This document shows positions 33,270 to 46,198 of a DNA stretch of 64,000 nt, in pieces. Each line of letters starts with the position of its first letter. Position 1 is the first letter of the stretch. The DNA comes from Adenophora triphylla var. japonica (Eukaryota > Streptophyta > Magnoliopsida > Asterales > Campanulaceae). Location: contig JAFEMH010000930.1 in assembly GCA_022495995.1 (NCBI GenBank), forward strand, positions 251,001 through 315,000. The letters run 5' to 3'. Both the position numbers and the translations under genes were made by a program. A model generated the notes under the pieces. The model did not search any database, was not told the DNA's origin, and was given only the letters and a program-made list of their open reading frames with translations.

Positions 33270-36039
33270 TGTCAGGGAGTGATGATGTTTCTCTACCCAG
33301 TCTGTTGGTGGTGCTGCTATGGGTCAGTCGAATTTGAATGATATGTCTATGGAGGAGATGAGAGATACTTTGGAGGTTGCTCTAGATCGTGAGCGTGAGT
33401 CTCATTTGCTTGCCCAGACTGCTAAGGTTCAGGAGGAAGAAGCGCATGCTCGCTTTGTTGAGTCTATGCGTGCCAGTGGGATTGCGGTGCTTCGCCGGGA
33501 TGACGGTTCTTATGAGGAGATTACTGAAGACAACAACACTGGGAATGGATCTGCTTCACCCATTCTCCAACCCGTTTATCACTCCTCACCTCAACCCACC
33601 AATCATGCCATGCCTCCTCCCCTTAATTACGCTCCTCGCCTTCTCCGCATGCCAGCACAGGAGACGGCCATGAATGCACAAGGAAGGACTCCTCCTCCTG
33701 TCTCTCAGGTCCAAAGTCAAGGTGCTTAAGGTGGATTCGGCAAGATTGGTAGCCAGCCGCCGAACTTCTTCGACTTAACTTCTTCTCCAGCTCCTAATAC
33801 CTCAGTGCCTCTGAGTCAGTATGGATTCCAATTTCAAGGGGGTAATTCTCAGCCTCAGGATAGTGTTTATCAGAATAGTCTTCAGCATGGACAGTTTCGT
33901 CAGCAACAAGGTTTGAATGGTGCTTTTCAAGGTTCGCAGCAACAGGCAGCTATGCAGCAGCAGGGTAGCCAGTATCGATTGTCAGGTAGCCAGGTTTGCC
34001 AAGATGGATGCCCACATTATTCTCATAACCAGTCTCAATTTCAAGGTGGTTTCTCCCAAACTGTGGTATGTTCCCCACTTTCACAACACTTGTATGGTTC
34101 CACCCCTTACTCGGCTCCTTGTGTGAATGTCGGGGTTTCATCTCAAAGTCAGTTCAGGTATCAGTCAGCTCAACTTGGTCCTCAACAACCTAATGTTCAT
34201 ATTTTGGGGCAGTTTAATGGGTATGATCTGTATGGAAATAGGGTGACAAGTCCTGTGAGTTTGTTAGATAGCAGCATAAATGTTCCTAGTACCTTCGCCT
34301 TCCTCTAGCTTCTTTGCCTGCTAGGCATGTTCCAAAAGTTCCGTCTGCTTTTTTTGGTACCCTCTTCAACTATTGCCCCTACTATTCCTCAGCTTCTCGG
34401 GATGACTCCAGAAGTGGTTGTGTTGTTGAAACAAATGCAGCAGCAGATCGACAAATTGACGGTAGGATCCAGTGGTCTCAAGGTAGTTGATTTGGGTCAG
34501 GTGACACCCCTACCACATAAATTAAAAATGCCTAAAATGGAGTTTGATGGTACGGCATGTCCGAAGACTCATATTGACACTTATGTAATGACAATGGGAG
34601 CGATGGGTTGTACTCCTGAATTCATGGCCTCACATTTCCATCTTACCCTTAAGGGCCCATCACTTGCATGGTTCCTCGCCTTGAAGCAAGAGAGTCATTC
34701 TACTTGGAGCCAGATTACCGAAGTCTTTCTTAAGAAGTATAGGGGAAATCTTGAATGGCGCACGACTAGAGATGATTTGGTTGGTACTATTCAAAAGAGT
34801 GATGAATCGATCACTGAATTTTATAAAAGGTGGAATGCTAAGCTAAATGAGTTATCCGAGCCAATTCCTTTACAAGACCAAAAGGACATTTTCTTGTCTT
34901 GTGTGAAGCCGGTTTTGCGCGAAGCTATTGGGAATGGATGGTACTCTGACTTGAGAGAGATGGTAGGGATGGGTGCCCGAAGTGAGAATATACTTTTCAA
35001 CCTTGCCCCGAGTACCAATTTTAGTGGTAGCAGTGGAGGTGGAGGATACCGTTATAGAGCAACTAACCCAGTTTCTTCAATGGCTCCAAAATGGAAGGGG
35101 GTCACCAAAGATAATAGTGTCAATAACTTGCAGGGTGGAAATAGCAGTGGGTAGAATGGTGGAAAGTTCCAACCTCGATAGCAACAAAAGTTTGATCATT
35201 TGGGTATAACTACCGAGGAGGTCTTTAACGGTTTGATCAGGACTGGAATGATTAAGCCGCTAGATAACTACAATCCTCCCATTCCTAACCCCAACCTTGA
35301 TACAAGCAAGTACTGCACATTTCACCAATATTCTGGGCATACTACCAACACTTGTCTCACTCTAAAGAAGATCATTCAAAGATTGGTTGATGAAAAGAAG
35401 ATTGAGAAATCTCCTCATCCGAACATTGTCAAGAACCTTCTGCCGAACAATGGTGTAAATTTGATTGAGTTTGGCAGTGGCCATTTTGTGAACATGCTAG
35501 AATTTGGTGAGTCTGTAGGTGACAACTGTAGTGATGATTATAAGTCCAAGGAAGTCATTTCCGATGTAACCAGTATTGTTGATGAAATGAAAGATAATTT
35601 ATGTTATGTCTTGTACCTTGATAATTTGTGTGAGTTAAATAATTTTATAGATTATGATGAGTATGAGGAGCAGTTGGTTATCAATGTCATTTCTTCTGTA
35701 GTTTCGAAAGATTCTCCACTCTCTTTGGAAGAACTCAAGGTGGCAGCTAGTTTGGAAGCACCTTTGTCAATAAATCAGATAAGGCAAGCAGCATGGCCTT
35801 ACAGTACTCGTTCGGCCCCATTGACATTGGCTGAACTTAAGGAAGCCAACAAAAGCTTTGTGGATGAAGATGATAAGGAAGTCAATTTGCTTAATAGGTC
35901 AGGCAGAATGTTGGGTACAGATGGGGTTGGACCATCTGGAAAAGATAAGGGAATTGCAGTTTCAAATCCTCAAGTTTCGCGAAATCCATACAGGGTGGTT
36001 GGAGAAGAATTACTTCGGGGTGATCCAATTTTAACTTAG
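33270..36039 (+). pseudogene. Gag of element A with Q-rich N-terminal extension
   Basis: A short MSGSDDV start at 33270 needs a frame change to join the main frame from 33319. The first 330 residues hold an acidic coiled-coil-like stretch (MEEMRDTLEVALDRERES) and then a long glutamine-, serine- and glycine-rich disordered region. The capsid core follows: LKMPKMEFDGTACPKTHIDTY, LKGPSLAWFLALKQ, TWSQITEVFLKKY, ITEFYKRWNAKLNEL. A zinc-knuckle-like CTFHQYSGHTTNTC comes after, as in Tat Gags. In-frame stops are at 33727, 34306, 35152, about 35178 and 36037; most are TAG. Gag would form the particle that packages the RNA. Confidence 0.9.
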
Positions 36040-36546
36040 TTAAAGAGAACACAGGAAGACATTTCTTTGTGGTCACTGCTCACTTCATCTTATCCCCATA
36101 AGCTCAAGTTGGAAGAAGCTTTGTCTAAAACTAGGGTGTCTGTGAACGCAACCCCAGATGAAGCTTGTCAGTTAATCGGGACCGCGCAGTATGGAAATAT
36201 TATTACTTTCACGGAACTTGATCTGCCTTCTTATGGATCAAAGCATAATGAGTCATTGCATATTACTGTGCCGTTAGAAGGACGTCGGATTCCTCATATT
36301 TTGGTGGACAACGGGTCAGCAATGAATGTGCTACCCTCTAAGATGATGAGTATGCTAGATATTGACGCAACAAGTTTGAAGCCTTCCAATCAGACCATTA
36401 AAGCTTACGACTCTACTTCTAGGGTTGTCTTGGGCGTGGCTGCTTTGAATTTGACCTTTGGTGGAAAGGACATGGTCGTAGAATTTTAAGTGATTGACAT
36501 CCCGATTACTTTCTAAGCTCTATTAGGCAGGCTGTGGATCCATGAG
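36040..36546 (+). pseudogene. Protease region of element A, cut by element B
   Basis: Same frame as gag. ITFTELDLPSYGSKHN leads to the active-site HILVDNGSAMNVLP, then KAYDSTSRVVLGVAALNLTFGG. Stops (TAA) at 36487-36489 and shortly after break the frame before ALLGRLWIHE, where element B enters. The rest continues at 62205. Confidence 0.88.
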
Positions 36547-38316
36547 TGTAAGTACCCCAATCTGGGTCGTTAATGTTCCGTCAGCCTAAATTAATGATTT
36601 ATAATCATTTAAGGGCATTTTGGACATTATTTTGACAATTTGAATGAGGAAGGACCTCTTTGGAATAAAAAATGGACAATTACCTCGCTGGAAATCCATC
36701 ATTTCCAAGGAAAATCACCTTTTTGACCAAAAAAGAAACAGCAAAAACTGCTTTTCTGCAGTTCAGGCACGCCGTCGATCTTGTCCTCGCGGATAAGAAT
36801 GACGCTCGATCTTGTCCACGCGAACAAGAATGACGCTCCAGACAAATTATAAATTCAGTCTTTCTCCTTCAGTTTTAACAACAACAAACACCTTTCCCTA
36901 CTGTTATGCTGCCGAAATCCCTCCTCAAAACAGCCTTAAACACTCCCACAACTCCAATTCAACACCAAATCCAACCTCAAATCCACTACCAAACCATACC
37001 TAAGCCTTTGAATCCTTCAAACCCCAAACACTAACCCAAGAATCTTTGGTAAACTCTCACTCCCCCTACTCAAAATTCCTTTGTTCATGTATGAATTTCA
37101 TTTCTCCATGATGTGATTCTACTTGCTTTTTGTTCATCCCCCTTTCCATTTGTCCTAGAATCCAAGAGGATCTCCATGGAACTCATTTCCATGGATGATT
37201 CTCTACAAGGATCCACACTTTAAATTATGTATTTCCCTTGTCCCTTTACATTAACTAGTTCTTGTTTGTTACTTGATCTCTTGACCTAAAATGTGGTCAC
37301 CTTGGAGTTCATCTCCATAGATGATCACATTAAATGGTCCACATCTTTATTTTCATGCCTTTTTATATTATTAGTCTTTACTTGCTTACTTGACCCAAAA
37401 TGTGGTCATCTTGGAATCAATTTCCATGGATGATCATATTAAATGGTCCATAGTCTTTACTTCCTTGCAAATGTCCCCCCATAGTCTAAGATGTTCACCT
37501 TGGAACCATTTCCATGGATGAACATCCTTAAGACTCACAAATTAGGTCACACAAGATGTATAAGATACACTTGAGTATAGATCTCAAGGATGGTCTTCTT
37601 ATGACCACCTTAGAGATCTTCCTCTAAAGTTGATACATCTTGACCTATTTCTTGTATTGACAAATTTACTTTCATGTCAAATTCCCCTTTCCCCTTAGCA
37701 AATGAAATGCTTACAAAGTCCTAACGTACCCCCGGGATGACTTGATTAAGTGGATTCATCACTTATGACCACTAATCAAAGTCTAGGGAAAGAGAGGACA
37801 AGGATGGATGCCAAAATCCAAACACCCCCTTTACTCTCTGTCTTTCCAGTTACAATTCCAGTTAAGTCATGTAAATCCAGTTAACTTTCTGGAAATTACA
37901 GTGACTAAACTAGAAACTGTAAAAATATTGACACTGCAGCCCCATCCGCGCGGATGAGATTGCACTACAATCTCCTCCACGCAGATGACATTGTCATCTG
38001 CAAACAGTCCCTTAGTTTTCTGTTATTTTCAGTTTAATTACTGTTTTCAAACTGTTTTTCAGTTCAGTCCCTAGAATTTCAGTTATTTTCAGAAAAGTCC
38101 CTTTTAAAAACACATGCACACACACACACAAAAGTTTTCAAGTGAGGAAGACTCGTCATACGAGGCATTCCGGGTGAACGCCAAACGTTCTTCCCGGAGT
38201 GTAACGTGACCTCCGAACTCACTTCTCTCATTTTGGGCATTTTTCAAAGTTTTGGCCCCTTAAACTAAAAACGGCGTGGCGACTCCGTTGATTTTCAAAA
38301 AATTGGGTACATCACA
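36547..38316 (+). repeat. 5' LTR of element B (1770 bp)
   Basis: Starts TGTAAGTACC and ends GGGTACATCACA. The promoter shows paired GC palindromes (CTTGTCCTCGCGGATAAG, then CTTGTCCACGCGAACAAG; 36780-36830) directly before AATTATAAATT (about 36845). A second palindrome cluster (CATCCGCGCGGATGAG, then CCACGCAGATGA) is at 37945-37990. A GATC/CATTTCCATGGATGA-like motif repeats between 37170 and 37530. Confidence 0.93.
38165..38202 (+). other. Tat LTR U5 hairpin (element B copy)
   Basis: GCATTCCGGG pairs with CCCGGAGTGT over ten positions, two of them G-T. Compared with LTR A, several pairs differ on both sides but still pair. Confidence 0.65.
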
Positions 38317-38317
38317 G

Positions 38318-38335
38318 TGGCGACTCCGCTGGGGA
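38318..38335 (+). promoter_or_regulatory. PBS of element B
   Basis: TGGCGACTCCGCTGGGGA, one base after the LTR end, identical to that of A. An 11-base match TGGCGACTCCG also lies inside the LTR at 38277-38287. Confidence 0.88.
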
Positions 38336-39663
38336 TTTAATAAGATTTTTTTTATGATAAAAAATGATACTAAGTATATAGGCGGGAAACCATTAACCTT
38401 CCTGTTAACGCCTCCTTATTGGAGTCGGGGATAAATTATGGTATAACAATGTCATGTACTAGGTGTCGTTTCAAAAAAAAAAAAAAACTCGTTTTTCAAA
38501 TAATAAATAAAACTTGTTTTTCCAAAAAAAAAACTTTTGTGGGTCAAACTTCCGTCCCAACGCTTGAAACTTTTGTTTTGTGTGTGAATGTGTTTTCCCG
38601 TTACGCGTTGTTATGGTTTTGACCGTTCCGGAAAAGTCAAATTTTGTTTGTCGGATTGATTCTTTTAACTGTTTACATTTTATGTGCTTATGTGCTTACA
38701 TGTTTTCAAAAAAAAAAAAAAAAAAACTTTTGCATGCATCATGCCTTTAAGATACATTTGAAAATTTCTGTTTTTACTCAATAAGGAATGTAGACTGCCG
38801 CACACTACGCGCACATTGACCGTACACTGCACACTACGTCCTTAACTCGGGAAATCTCTGTAGCAGCCTGGGAGGCCTTACTACGCCTCTCGGTGCGAGC
38901 ACGGGACGACCCAAACAGCCATTGGTTTACCCTCGTGTCGACCCTGCACTTGTCCGTGACACACTTTTTCCGAGACTCGGTTGGTTTTTGGTCCGGTCCG
39001 TGTCAGACTGCGTCGGTGCATGCCCCATGTAGGTCTAACCCTACTCAACGTGCCAAGTCAGGATCCCCCGCGGACCCAAATCAGTCGAAGTCATGTCGGT
39101 TTTCTGTCATGAACTTTGACCCGATCCTGACTGGGGCTCGGACTTCGGTTTTGATTCGTACGGCTCATACACCGGCTCCCGGTATGACACCGAGTCATCA
39201 AGGATTAACGCTTAATCCATGTCTAATTACTACTTAACCAGCGACGAAGTCAAGATCCCTTGCGGACTATTATCAGTCAAAGTCATGCCAATTTTCCGTC
39301 AGGGCACTTTGACTCGACTTGACCCTCGACGCTGGCCTTGCCGGTAATTTACATCGAGTGTGCGTTAAGACTTTATGATCCACCAGACCTTTGGTTCGTT
39401 TTCCTTTTCGGTCGGTGGGATTCGCTTGCCCTACGGAGCCCTTGTTCAGGGTTACAGGTTGAGGGTCCGCAGGCGTAGTGATGGGTCCCACTGATCCAGG
39501 ACTCAAAGTAGTAAAAGAAAAAAAAAGGAGCAATCTTTTCCAACCACTTAGGGTTTAAGAAAACACATTTTAAGTAAATTTAAACGAATAATTGCATGTT
39601 ACATGAGCCCTAAGCCCAAACACCAACCTGTTTCGCTTTCCCGAGTCTGAACCACACCCTTTT
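38336..39663 (+). other. 5' leader of element B
   Basis: About 1.3 kb without a supported gene. It has A-runs (38475-38490, 38705-38725), CG-richer sequence with repeated CGGTTTTCTGTCATGAACTTTGAC-like blocks (39090 and 39280), and leads into gag module 1. Confidence 0.5.
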
Positions 39664-41658
39664 GTGCCTTCCACAGTAAGCAAAGTTTGTATCAAGATCC
39701 CGGGTCATCGTTTGTTCAGCTCAGTCATTCCGAAATCAGATACTTCATCGGTTGCTTCCTTCGCTTCAGCTCAGAGTTTCAGAATGGCCAGCTCAGAGGA
39801 GAACAGTGGGGGACGTACGACTCCGTACCCCGAAAATCCGCAAAATGCCGAACAGTGGAATCAAATGTTGGAACAGATAAAACAACATCAAGAGGCTCAG
39901 ATGATTCAGTTATTGGAAAGTGTCAGAACCCAGGGACTAGCAATTGTTCGCAACCCTAATGGAACCTTTACGGTTGATGCGGAGATTGAAGCTAATTACC
40001 CTCCTGGGCATGCCGACTACCGTCAAATGCCTTGCTCCCTTTCATGTGGAACTGCTAATGGGCCAATCATCCCTCGGCCTATAACTCATCCTGTCTCTCA
40101 GCCTCATTAAATCGATACTCCTCAGCAGTCCGATCTTGGTCAACTTCCCCCCGGTGCCTCTCAGGTCTCACCACCAGGTTTGAATCAGTTTGCTTTCGCC
40201 CCACAGCTTGGAAGGGGTCAGTTTACTACTTCACAACCTCAGTCTGGTTCGTGTCATCAGCTCGGAATGGGTAAGTTTTCAACTTCTCAAGCCCAGCAGT
40301 TTGACATGGCTCCGCAAGCCATTTTGGGTCAGTTCGCTTCTCAGGCTCCACGGTTCGAACGGGATCAGCTTGCTTCCGTCAATTCTCAAGGCCCACTTTC
40401 CCCTGTGATACTGCGAGCTCATATGGGCCACCAGGATTTTATCACCACTTCATCAGACTCACCATATTCACAACATCCTCCAAGCTCTACCCCGCCCCTC
40501 CAATTGGGAAGTCCGACAAGGCCACACGGTCCTCATCCAATTCTTCACCCGGCTGTTACGCAAGCTTCTCCTGCTCATCAAGTACAGTATGCACATTACT
40601 CTTCTAGTCACATTCCTCAGTGTGGTCAAGAAACGTTCAGTCCTACTTTTACGGTGCCTCAGACCTCATATCATCAGCAGCCTTTGGGATCCGCACTCAC
40701 TACTCCCTGGCATCCAGCCATCACGAGCCATATATCCTCATCTTCGGCAGCTGCCAAACCTTATGAGGCCCCTTATAAGTCTCACCACCCCCGATCCTTT
40801 GGTCCGTATTCTTTTGCTTCAAGTTTGACTTATGAGGAGGGTTACGGTCATGCTTTTAATGCTCAGACTGTCATTCCTCCCACCAGAGTACTTCCTACTG
40901 TGGTTTCATTTTCTAATGCCAATCTTGTGGTGGGGTCGTGAAGTCCTAGTGTTCCTATTGAATCGTTTGAAGGAATATTGTCAGAACCAATTAAGAAAAT
41001 ACAAGAAAAGCCTAGCAACGAGAGTATCGAAAATCGCTCAACTCGAGCCATCTCACCATACCAATCTCGCGTATCTGACACAAAGGAGTTTTACACAAAA
41101 TCAAATCTCGATGCTTACATCGAGAGTTACATAAAAATGGTTCGTGCACGGGGAAGCACTACTGGTTTGAACATGTCTCGCCGCTATAAACCTTACCCTT
41201 CCAACACGGCTGCAACATCCAGTAAAGGAAAGAAGGCATTGTGTACAATTGACGGCATCCATAAGGAACCAAGAAATGGTAGTCCTCTAAGGCAACGAGA
41301 ACATTTTGATGATTTTGGGATACCCATGGGTTTAATTTTCAAGGCTTTAGTAAAGGAAGACCTTCTGGAGCCTCTCAAGGACTACCATCCAAGGAGCTCA
41401 AATGCACCCCTCGACATGAGTAAGCATTGCACCTTCCATAGTTGTTATGGCCACACGATCGACGACTGCACAGCCTTAAAGAGAGCGGTTCAAGGGTTAA
41501 TCGAAGCGGGCAAGCTTGAGCTCCCCAATGGACCAAAATTGGCAAACTCTGTTCAGAATGGTGACCAAGTCGATGACCAAAGCTCGAATCAAAGAGCACT
41601 AAGAGTTTATTCCCCCCCAAAGGAGAAACACATCCCGAGGATTTGGGTGTTCCCTTAA
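39664..41658 (+). pseudogene. Gag module 1 of element B
   Basis: One frame runs from 39664 with stops at 40108 and 40939. The likely Gag start is MASSEENSGGR at 39784. After IKQHQEAQMIQLLESVRTQGLAIVRN comes a long P/Q/S-rich disordered region and then a tail with DDFGIPMGLIFKALVKEDLL and the zinc-knuckle-like CTFHSCYGHTIDDCTALKRAV. The capsid core seen in A and in module 2 (FDG...HLDTY...W..F...Y) is missing between about 40960 and 41100, so this module is internally deleted. A second tail copy follows in another frame. Confidence 0.8.
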
Positions 41659-42202
41659 GCAAAGTTTTAAATAGCTTGCTAAAGCAGGGTCTCCTCGAAC
41701 CCATAAGAAACTATCAGCCTAAGGACCCAAAATCCCTTTGGACACTACTAAGCACTGTGCTTTCCACCAGTATCACGGTCATACAACCGACAACTGCACA
41801 ACTTTGAGAAAGGCAATTTGGGGGTTAATTAAGAAGGGCAAACTTGAGTGCCTCAGTGATCTCAACACTGCTAATGATCATTTCCCAAACAACACGAGTG
41901 TAAACATGATTGAGTTATATGATTCAAGCTCTGTGGATTCAATAGACTTTGACATTTCCTTTAGCAAGCTAGATGATTTAGTCGCAACAAATGTTGAGAA
42001 TGGCTGGTTTGACTGCAACAAGCATGTGACCGTGGCAAAGCCTGATTTGGTGAAATGCTTTGAACTCCCGCCCTCCGATAAGTTCACAACTGATGCCAAG
42101 GGGAAAAGGGATGATAATAATCTGATGGCAGATAAGGCAACCGTCAGGGCCGATAAGCAAGGAATTCCTGAAGTTACCAAAGGCGAGCATAATCTGTCAT
42201 AG
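41659..42202 (+). pseudogene. Repeated zinc-knuckle tail after gag module 1
   Basis: After a frame change the sequence repeats the end of gag: LLEPIRNYQPKD, then HCAFHQYHGHTTDNCTTLRKAI and an acidic C-terminal stretch ending KGEHNLS at 42202. It duplicates the motif at 41420-41480, giving two zinc-knuckle-like boxes in tandem about 320 bp apart. Confidence 0.75.
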
Positions 42203-44209
42203 CTTCATGAGGAATTTGCTTCCAATGCTGAAGGGTAGAGGCGTGGTCCAACAACAAAGAGTAGCTAGATTAGGGGCTACCCATCCTTAAATTAAATTAA
42301 AATATTAAAACAGTCTTTTAGTCAACCTTCGTAGGTTCTAGTACTTTCGTCGTTCAATCAAGTCCTCCTCAGACATTGTAGTTAATCTTAAATTTTCTAT
42401 AAAAGAGTCTTTTTTCTTTTCTTCCTAGACTCGAGACATTATTTGCACACCTACATTTCATTTAATGAAATGGTTTTATTTTAAATGATCACTCGCATTG
42501 CTCAACAAATAATCTCTTGAAATGATTAAGATTTTAATTAATTAGTGTGAAAAAGACAACTAATGCCCTCCCTATACACTTTCCTTACCTCACAAAGGCC
42601 TCCATCAAGCCATACACTTTCCAAAACATGTCCCCACCATCACCTTGACCAAGTCAACAACGGCGGCAACATGAAGGAACACCAAAAGGACATTCAGCAT
42701 TAGAAGATCAACCTCATGACGACAATAACTTAAAGGCTTGCCTACGCCCTTATGTGCATCAAGAAAGTTCAAGCAGGGGCTAGCCTTTGTCCTCAAGTAC
42801 TTAAAAAAAAGGGGGCTCAAGCAAAAACTTCAAAAAAAAAAAAAAAAAAAAAAAAAAACTAGAGCAGGAGCTTCAAAAAAAAAATGAGGCCAAGGACCCA
42901 GCACCGCCGATCAGAGGCTTGACATATGAGCAAACTTAAAGCTCGAAGAACGGAAATTGTCGAAAATAAGGAAGCAATCAAAACAAAGGCAGAAGCACAT
43001 CATAAGCCCTTAAGTTGTATTCAAATTCTTTCTCCCCCAATGAAAGACGATGATCAAGAAGCAATGGAATCGTTGAAGCAGCCGTCAAAAGAACGACTTG
43101 TCAAGGAATCCTCTCAAGGCCCGTGCCTCATCATCCAACCTCCCTATCCGAACCTTTTCACCAAAGGAACCACAAATATTCACACCCTTTCCCAAAGCCA
43201 AACACTGTTCAAGCCCGAACTACGGCGACCTGAGCTCCTTATATTAAGGGGAACGTAGGCAACCAGAAATGGTTCGGTCATAAACACATTCAAATCCCAG
43301 AAAATTCGATCTCATCAATGGCCTCTCTTATACACAATCACTCTTCACCATTCGCCAACTTTGACTCTTGGTATTGGTCGACTTTCTCCTCATGATTAAC
43401 CAAAATGTTTGTTCATATCGAGATTAGGGGTTGAATAACCCAAACACTAATAAAGGGTTTTAAGCAATCTTGTGATCATTTTTGAATAAAACATATTTTC
43501 AAATGTCTCGACAAGTCTTCTTTTTCTACATTATAGGAAAAATAGAGCTAAACACTGACTTTCTGTCAGCAGGGGCTTCCATACACTTTTACAAACATTT
43601 CTACACTTATGCTCTCAAAAAAGAGTCAAACCCAAAGCGAGATCTTTTGTGCCTTCATCAAATGAGGTCATCAAATAATATGAATCGGGGATTCGTCCCC
43701 ACTTTTTGAAAATATGCCCCTGCAGGCATACATTTCTAAATTTTCTTTCTTTTACATTTTCTTCCGATTGACTAATTGACTAAGGAAAATAATAAAGTAA
43801 ATAGAAGGATGGGTTGCCTCTTTTGCTATATGACAATTCAATTTGCATCAGAGCTGCATTGGACTCTTTAAGGTGGGACTTTCGTCAAGTCATTTCTTTA
43901 GAGTGGGACTTCTCTGGTCTTTCCGGGTCCACGTTGGTTCCTCTACTTTGCTACGAGATGGATTGAGTTTTTATCATATTTATTTCAAGACCACTTTGCA
44001 ATCAGGTTGAAGTTTCGCTCATGTCAGATGTACAACCATGAGACTGAGGCTTTTCCAAGTCACTTCTTCAAAATCAAGACTTCGCCAACACATCTCTTCA
44101 GACCAAGGCTTTGCTAAGCAAAGGGAGATTTGATCACCATGTTGGTCATGGGCTTGTCAAGTGCAGTTCTTTGATGTCCAAGGTTGAGGGCGGAATTTTA
44201 ACCAGAACC
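42203..44209. other. Spacer between gag modules of element B
   Basis: No gene is supported. It holds a long A-tract (42832-42859), the post-coding stem motif (43216-43264) and degenerate repeats of a GGCTTTGCCAAGTCA-like block (43860-44110). Similar blocks follow gag module 2 at 54900-55280, suggesting that the spacer is the 3' tail of the first module. Confidence 0.6.
43216..43264 (+). other. Post-coding stem motif, element B copy 1
   Basis: CGAACTACG ... GAACGTAGGCAACC. CTACG/CGTAG form the outer stem; CTCCTT/AAGGGG the inner one (with one T-G pair). Confidence 0.6.
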
Positions 44210-44826
44210 AGGGATTCATCATAATTCTATGGCTAATATTGAAGTCCGAATCCATAAAACTCCTTATACCAATCAGAATGAGGTGTTGATGATCATTTTT
44301 GGAAGATGTCAGGAATTTTGGTTTGACGATTGCCCTCAACCCCAATGGGACTTCACGGTAGAAGAGGAAGAGGATCCCCATCCCTCTCTTGGCCAGACAG
44401 ACTACCGCTGAATGCCACTACCTTCCTCACATGGAACCTCCATCGGGCCACACTCATCTCAACCTATTAATCAGCCATCCTTTTAGCCTCAGTCTGGTAT
44501 ATTCACAGTTCGGTTCGGGACAGTCGGTTGGGGAAACAAATTGAATTCAGTCCGATTTGGGCCAGTATGGTGTGCCTCAACGCAGTCAGGGTCAGCTCGG
44601 TATGTCACAGCAGTTTGGTATGTCTCAGCGGTCGGTGCATCGCCGTGGGCTTCTCGCCATATCACTTGGAATGACTTCTCAGTTGGGTTTGGGACAGCAG
44701 TCAACAATGGATCAGTTTGGAACTTCTCGGTCCCAGCAGTTTGGGATACCTCAACAACAACCTAGTTCAAGACAGTCTGTCCCTGGCACCGCACAAATCT
44801 CACGAAATCCCTTCATGACCGCCTCC
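44210..44826 (+). pseudogene. Gag module 2 of element B, N-terminal part
   Basis: Conceptual protein resembles the start of module 1 (DFTVEEEEDPHPSLGQTDYR against TFTVDAEIEANYPPGHADYR), then a Q/G/S-rich stretch with repeated QFGMSQ/QLGLGQ. Broken by a stop at 44409 and by frame changes. Element C enters at 44827; the frame content continues at 52912. Confidence 0.75.
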
Positions 44827-46184
44827 TGTTGGGTTTTACGGGTCCATGCGCAGCGGAATAAAGCATTAAAAACATAAAACCCAAGAAGCCCTAGAATCCG
44901 TTCTATACAATTAATTTAAATTCCTATGAGATAGAATTATACCAACCTTTAAACGCTTTCCGTTCTTGAGCTATCGAACGATTTGATTATGTGATATCGA
45001 ATCACAAACTTCGTTCTTCAACTTGTTTGAACTCTAGGCCTTGATCGATGAACGAGCGAAGACCCTCTTTCCGTATCCACACCTTTGAATGAATTCAAGA
45101 ACGATTTCTTGATGATTACTAGATCTAAACCTTGAAGAATATTGAGAGTATTTTGTTGTGAATTTTTCTTGGAAATTTCGGCTAGACTATTGGGGTTGAC
45201 AGACCTCTCATATTTATACTACATTAGCATGAAAATGTTTCCTAATCGAATTAGGAGACCAGGCTGTCAATCCGCGTCTGGTGGCTTATTATGTCGCGCG
45301 GTATACTCAGCCACATGGCTAAGTATGTCGCGTGACAAAGGTTGCCAGTTACAGAAACTCTCAATCATTCTTCCTCTGGTTTAACCAATTCATTCTAGTT
45401 GTGTGTGACCCAATAGAATTATATTATGTTGGCAATGAATTCGATCATATCGAATCTCATAAGACATAAGCGGACTCTAGCAAGCCATTATGTCTACCCA
45501 AATAATATAACGTAAGAGTTCACGTTTCCAATGGTGTACTTCCATTTCTCCCTTTGTCTCACGATATTATATTGAACACAAGTCATGGTCCTTGTCAACT
45601 TGTCTTTGTTCAATGCTTTCTCGATTCTTGAGTATAATGATAATTCCAATCATATTGGGGTATGACCATACACTTTCATCATTATCACTCATCGAGGGGC
45701 CCAAGCAAAACATCTCTCTTCCGAGGGACAAATTCCATCTTGACTTATCATCCTTCCCATCATGAATCCGATCATGCCAAAGATAGCCTTTATAGATATC
45801 ATGTTAAGATACCGTTTGACTAAAATCAAACATGACTTTCATCATATGTAAGGTCACGATAATCTCAGGTCTAGGGACTAAATGAAGTAACCTTATGAGA
45901 TTTACTTATGACATTTGACCATGACATAAATCTCATGCGGGTCATGTCCAGTCACTTGTTCTCTAACAAGTACCCATAATTTCAATGTGCATCTCTATGC
46001 ATATAATCATCACATGATTATCCATTGACAATTATACTAATTATTCTCTTAATGATTAGGGACGGAGATTATTATAAACAAATATACAAAACATATAATA
46101 ATCAAATGATAAACATCTCATATAATAATAAATAATGTCAACACATAAGTCTATCAATCATAGGCCTAGGGCATAACACTAATA
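44827..46184 (-). repeat. 3' LTR of copia element C
   Basis: On the plus strand TGTTGGG...CACTAATA; the last two bases are TA where the other copy has CA, so the terminal TG of this LTR is mutated to TA on the minus strand. TATA-like TATAAATA (minus, about 45211-45218) with two GC palindromes upstream of it (45283-45346). Confidence 0.96.
45283..45346 (-). promoter_or_regulatory. Paired palindromes upstream of the LTR C TATA box
   Basis: Two units of layout GGCT-N5-TGTCGCGYGACA-N5-AGCC (second half of the first is changed to GCGGTATA). They lie 60-130 bp upstream of the minus-strand TATA. The same pair is at about 52003-52066 in the other LTR. Confidence 0.6.
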
Positions 46185-46195
46185 GTCTCCCACTT
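46185..46195 (-). promoter_or_regulatory. Polypurine tract of element C
   Basis: Minus-strand AAGTGGGAGAC directly abuts the 3' LTR, as is typical of plant copia elements. Confidence 0.75.
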
Positions 46196-46198
46196 GCA

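Noticed and set aside
38100..38131. CA microsatellite near the end of LTR B as a functional motif
   Set aside because: It is a simple repeat of differing length in the two LTRs (also 61988-62013), as expected of slippage.
39273..39533. Minus-strand open frame in the B leader as a gene
   Set aside because: No recognised domain, no support from neighbours, and it overlaps the expected untranslated leader.
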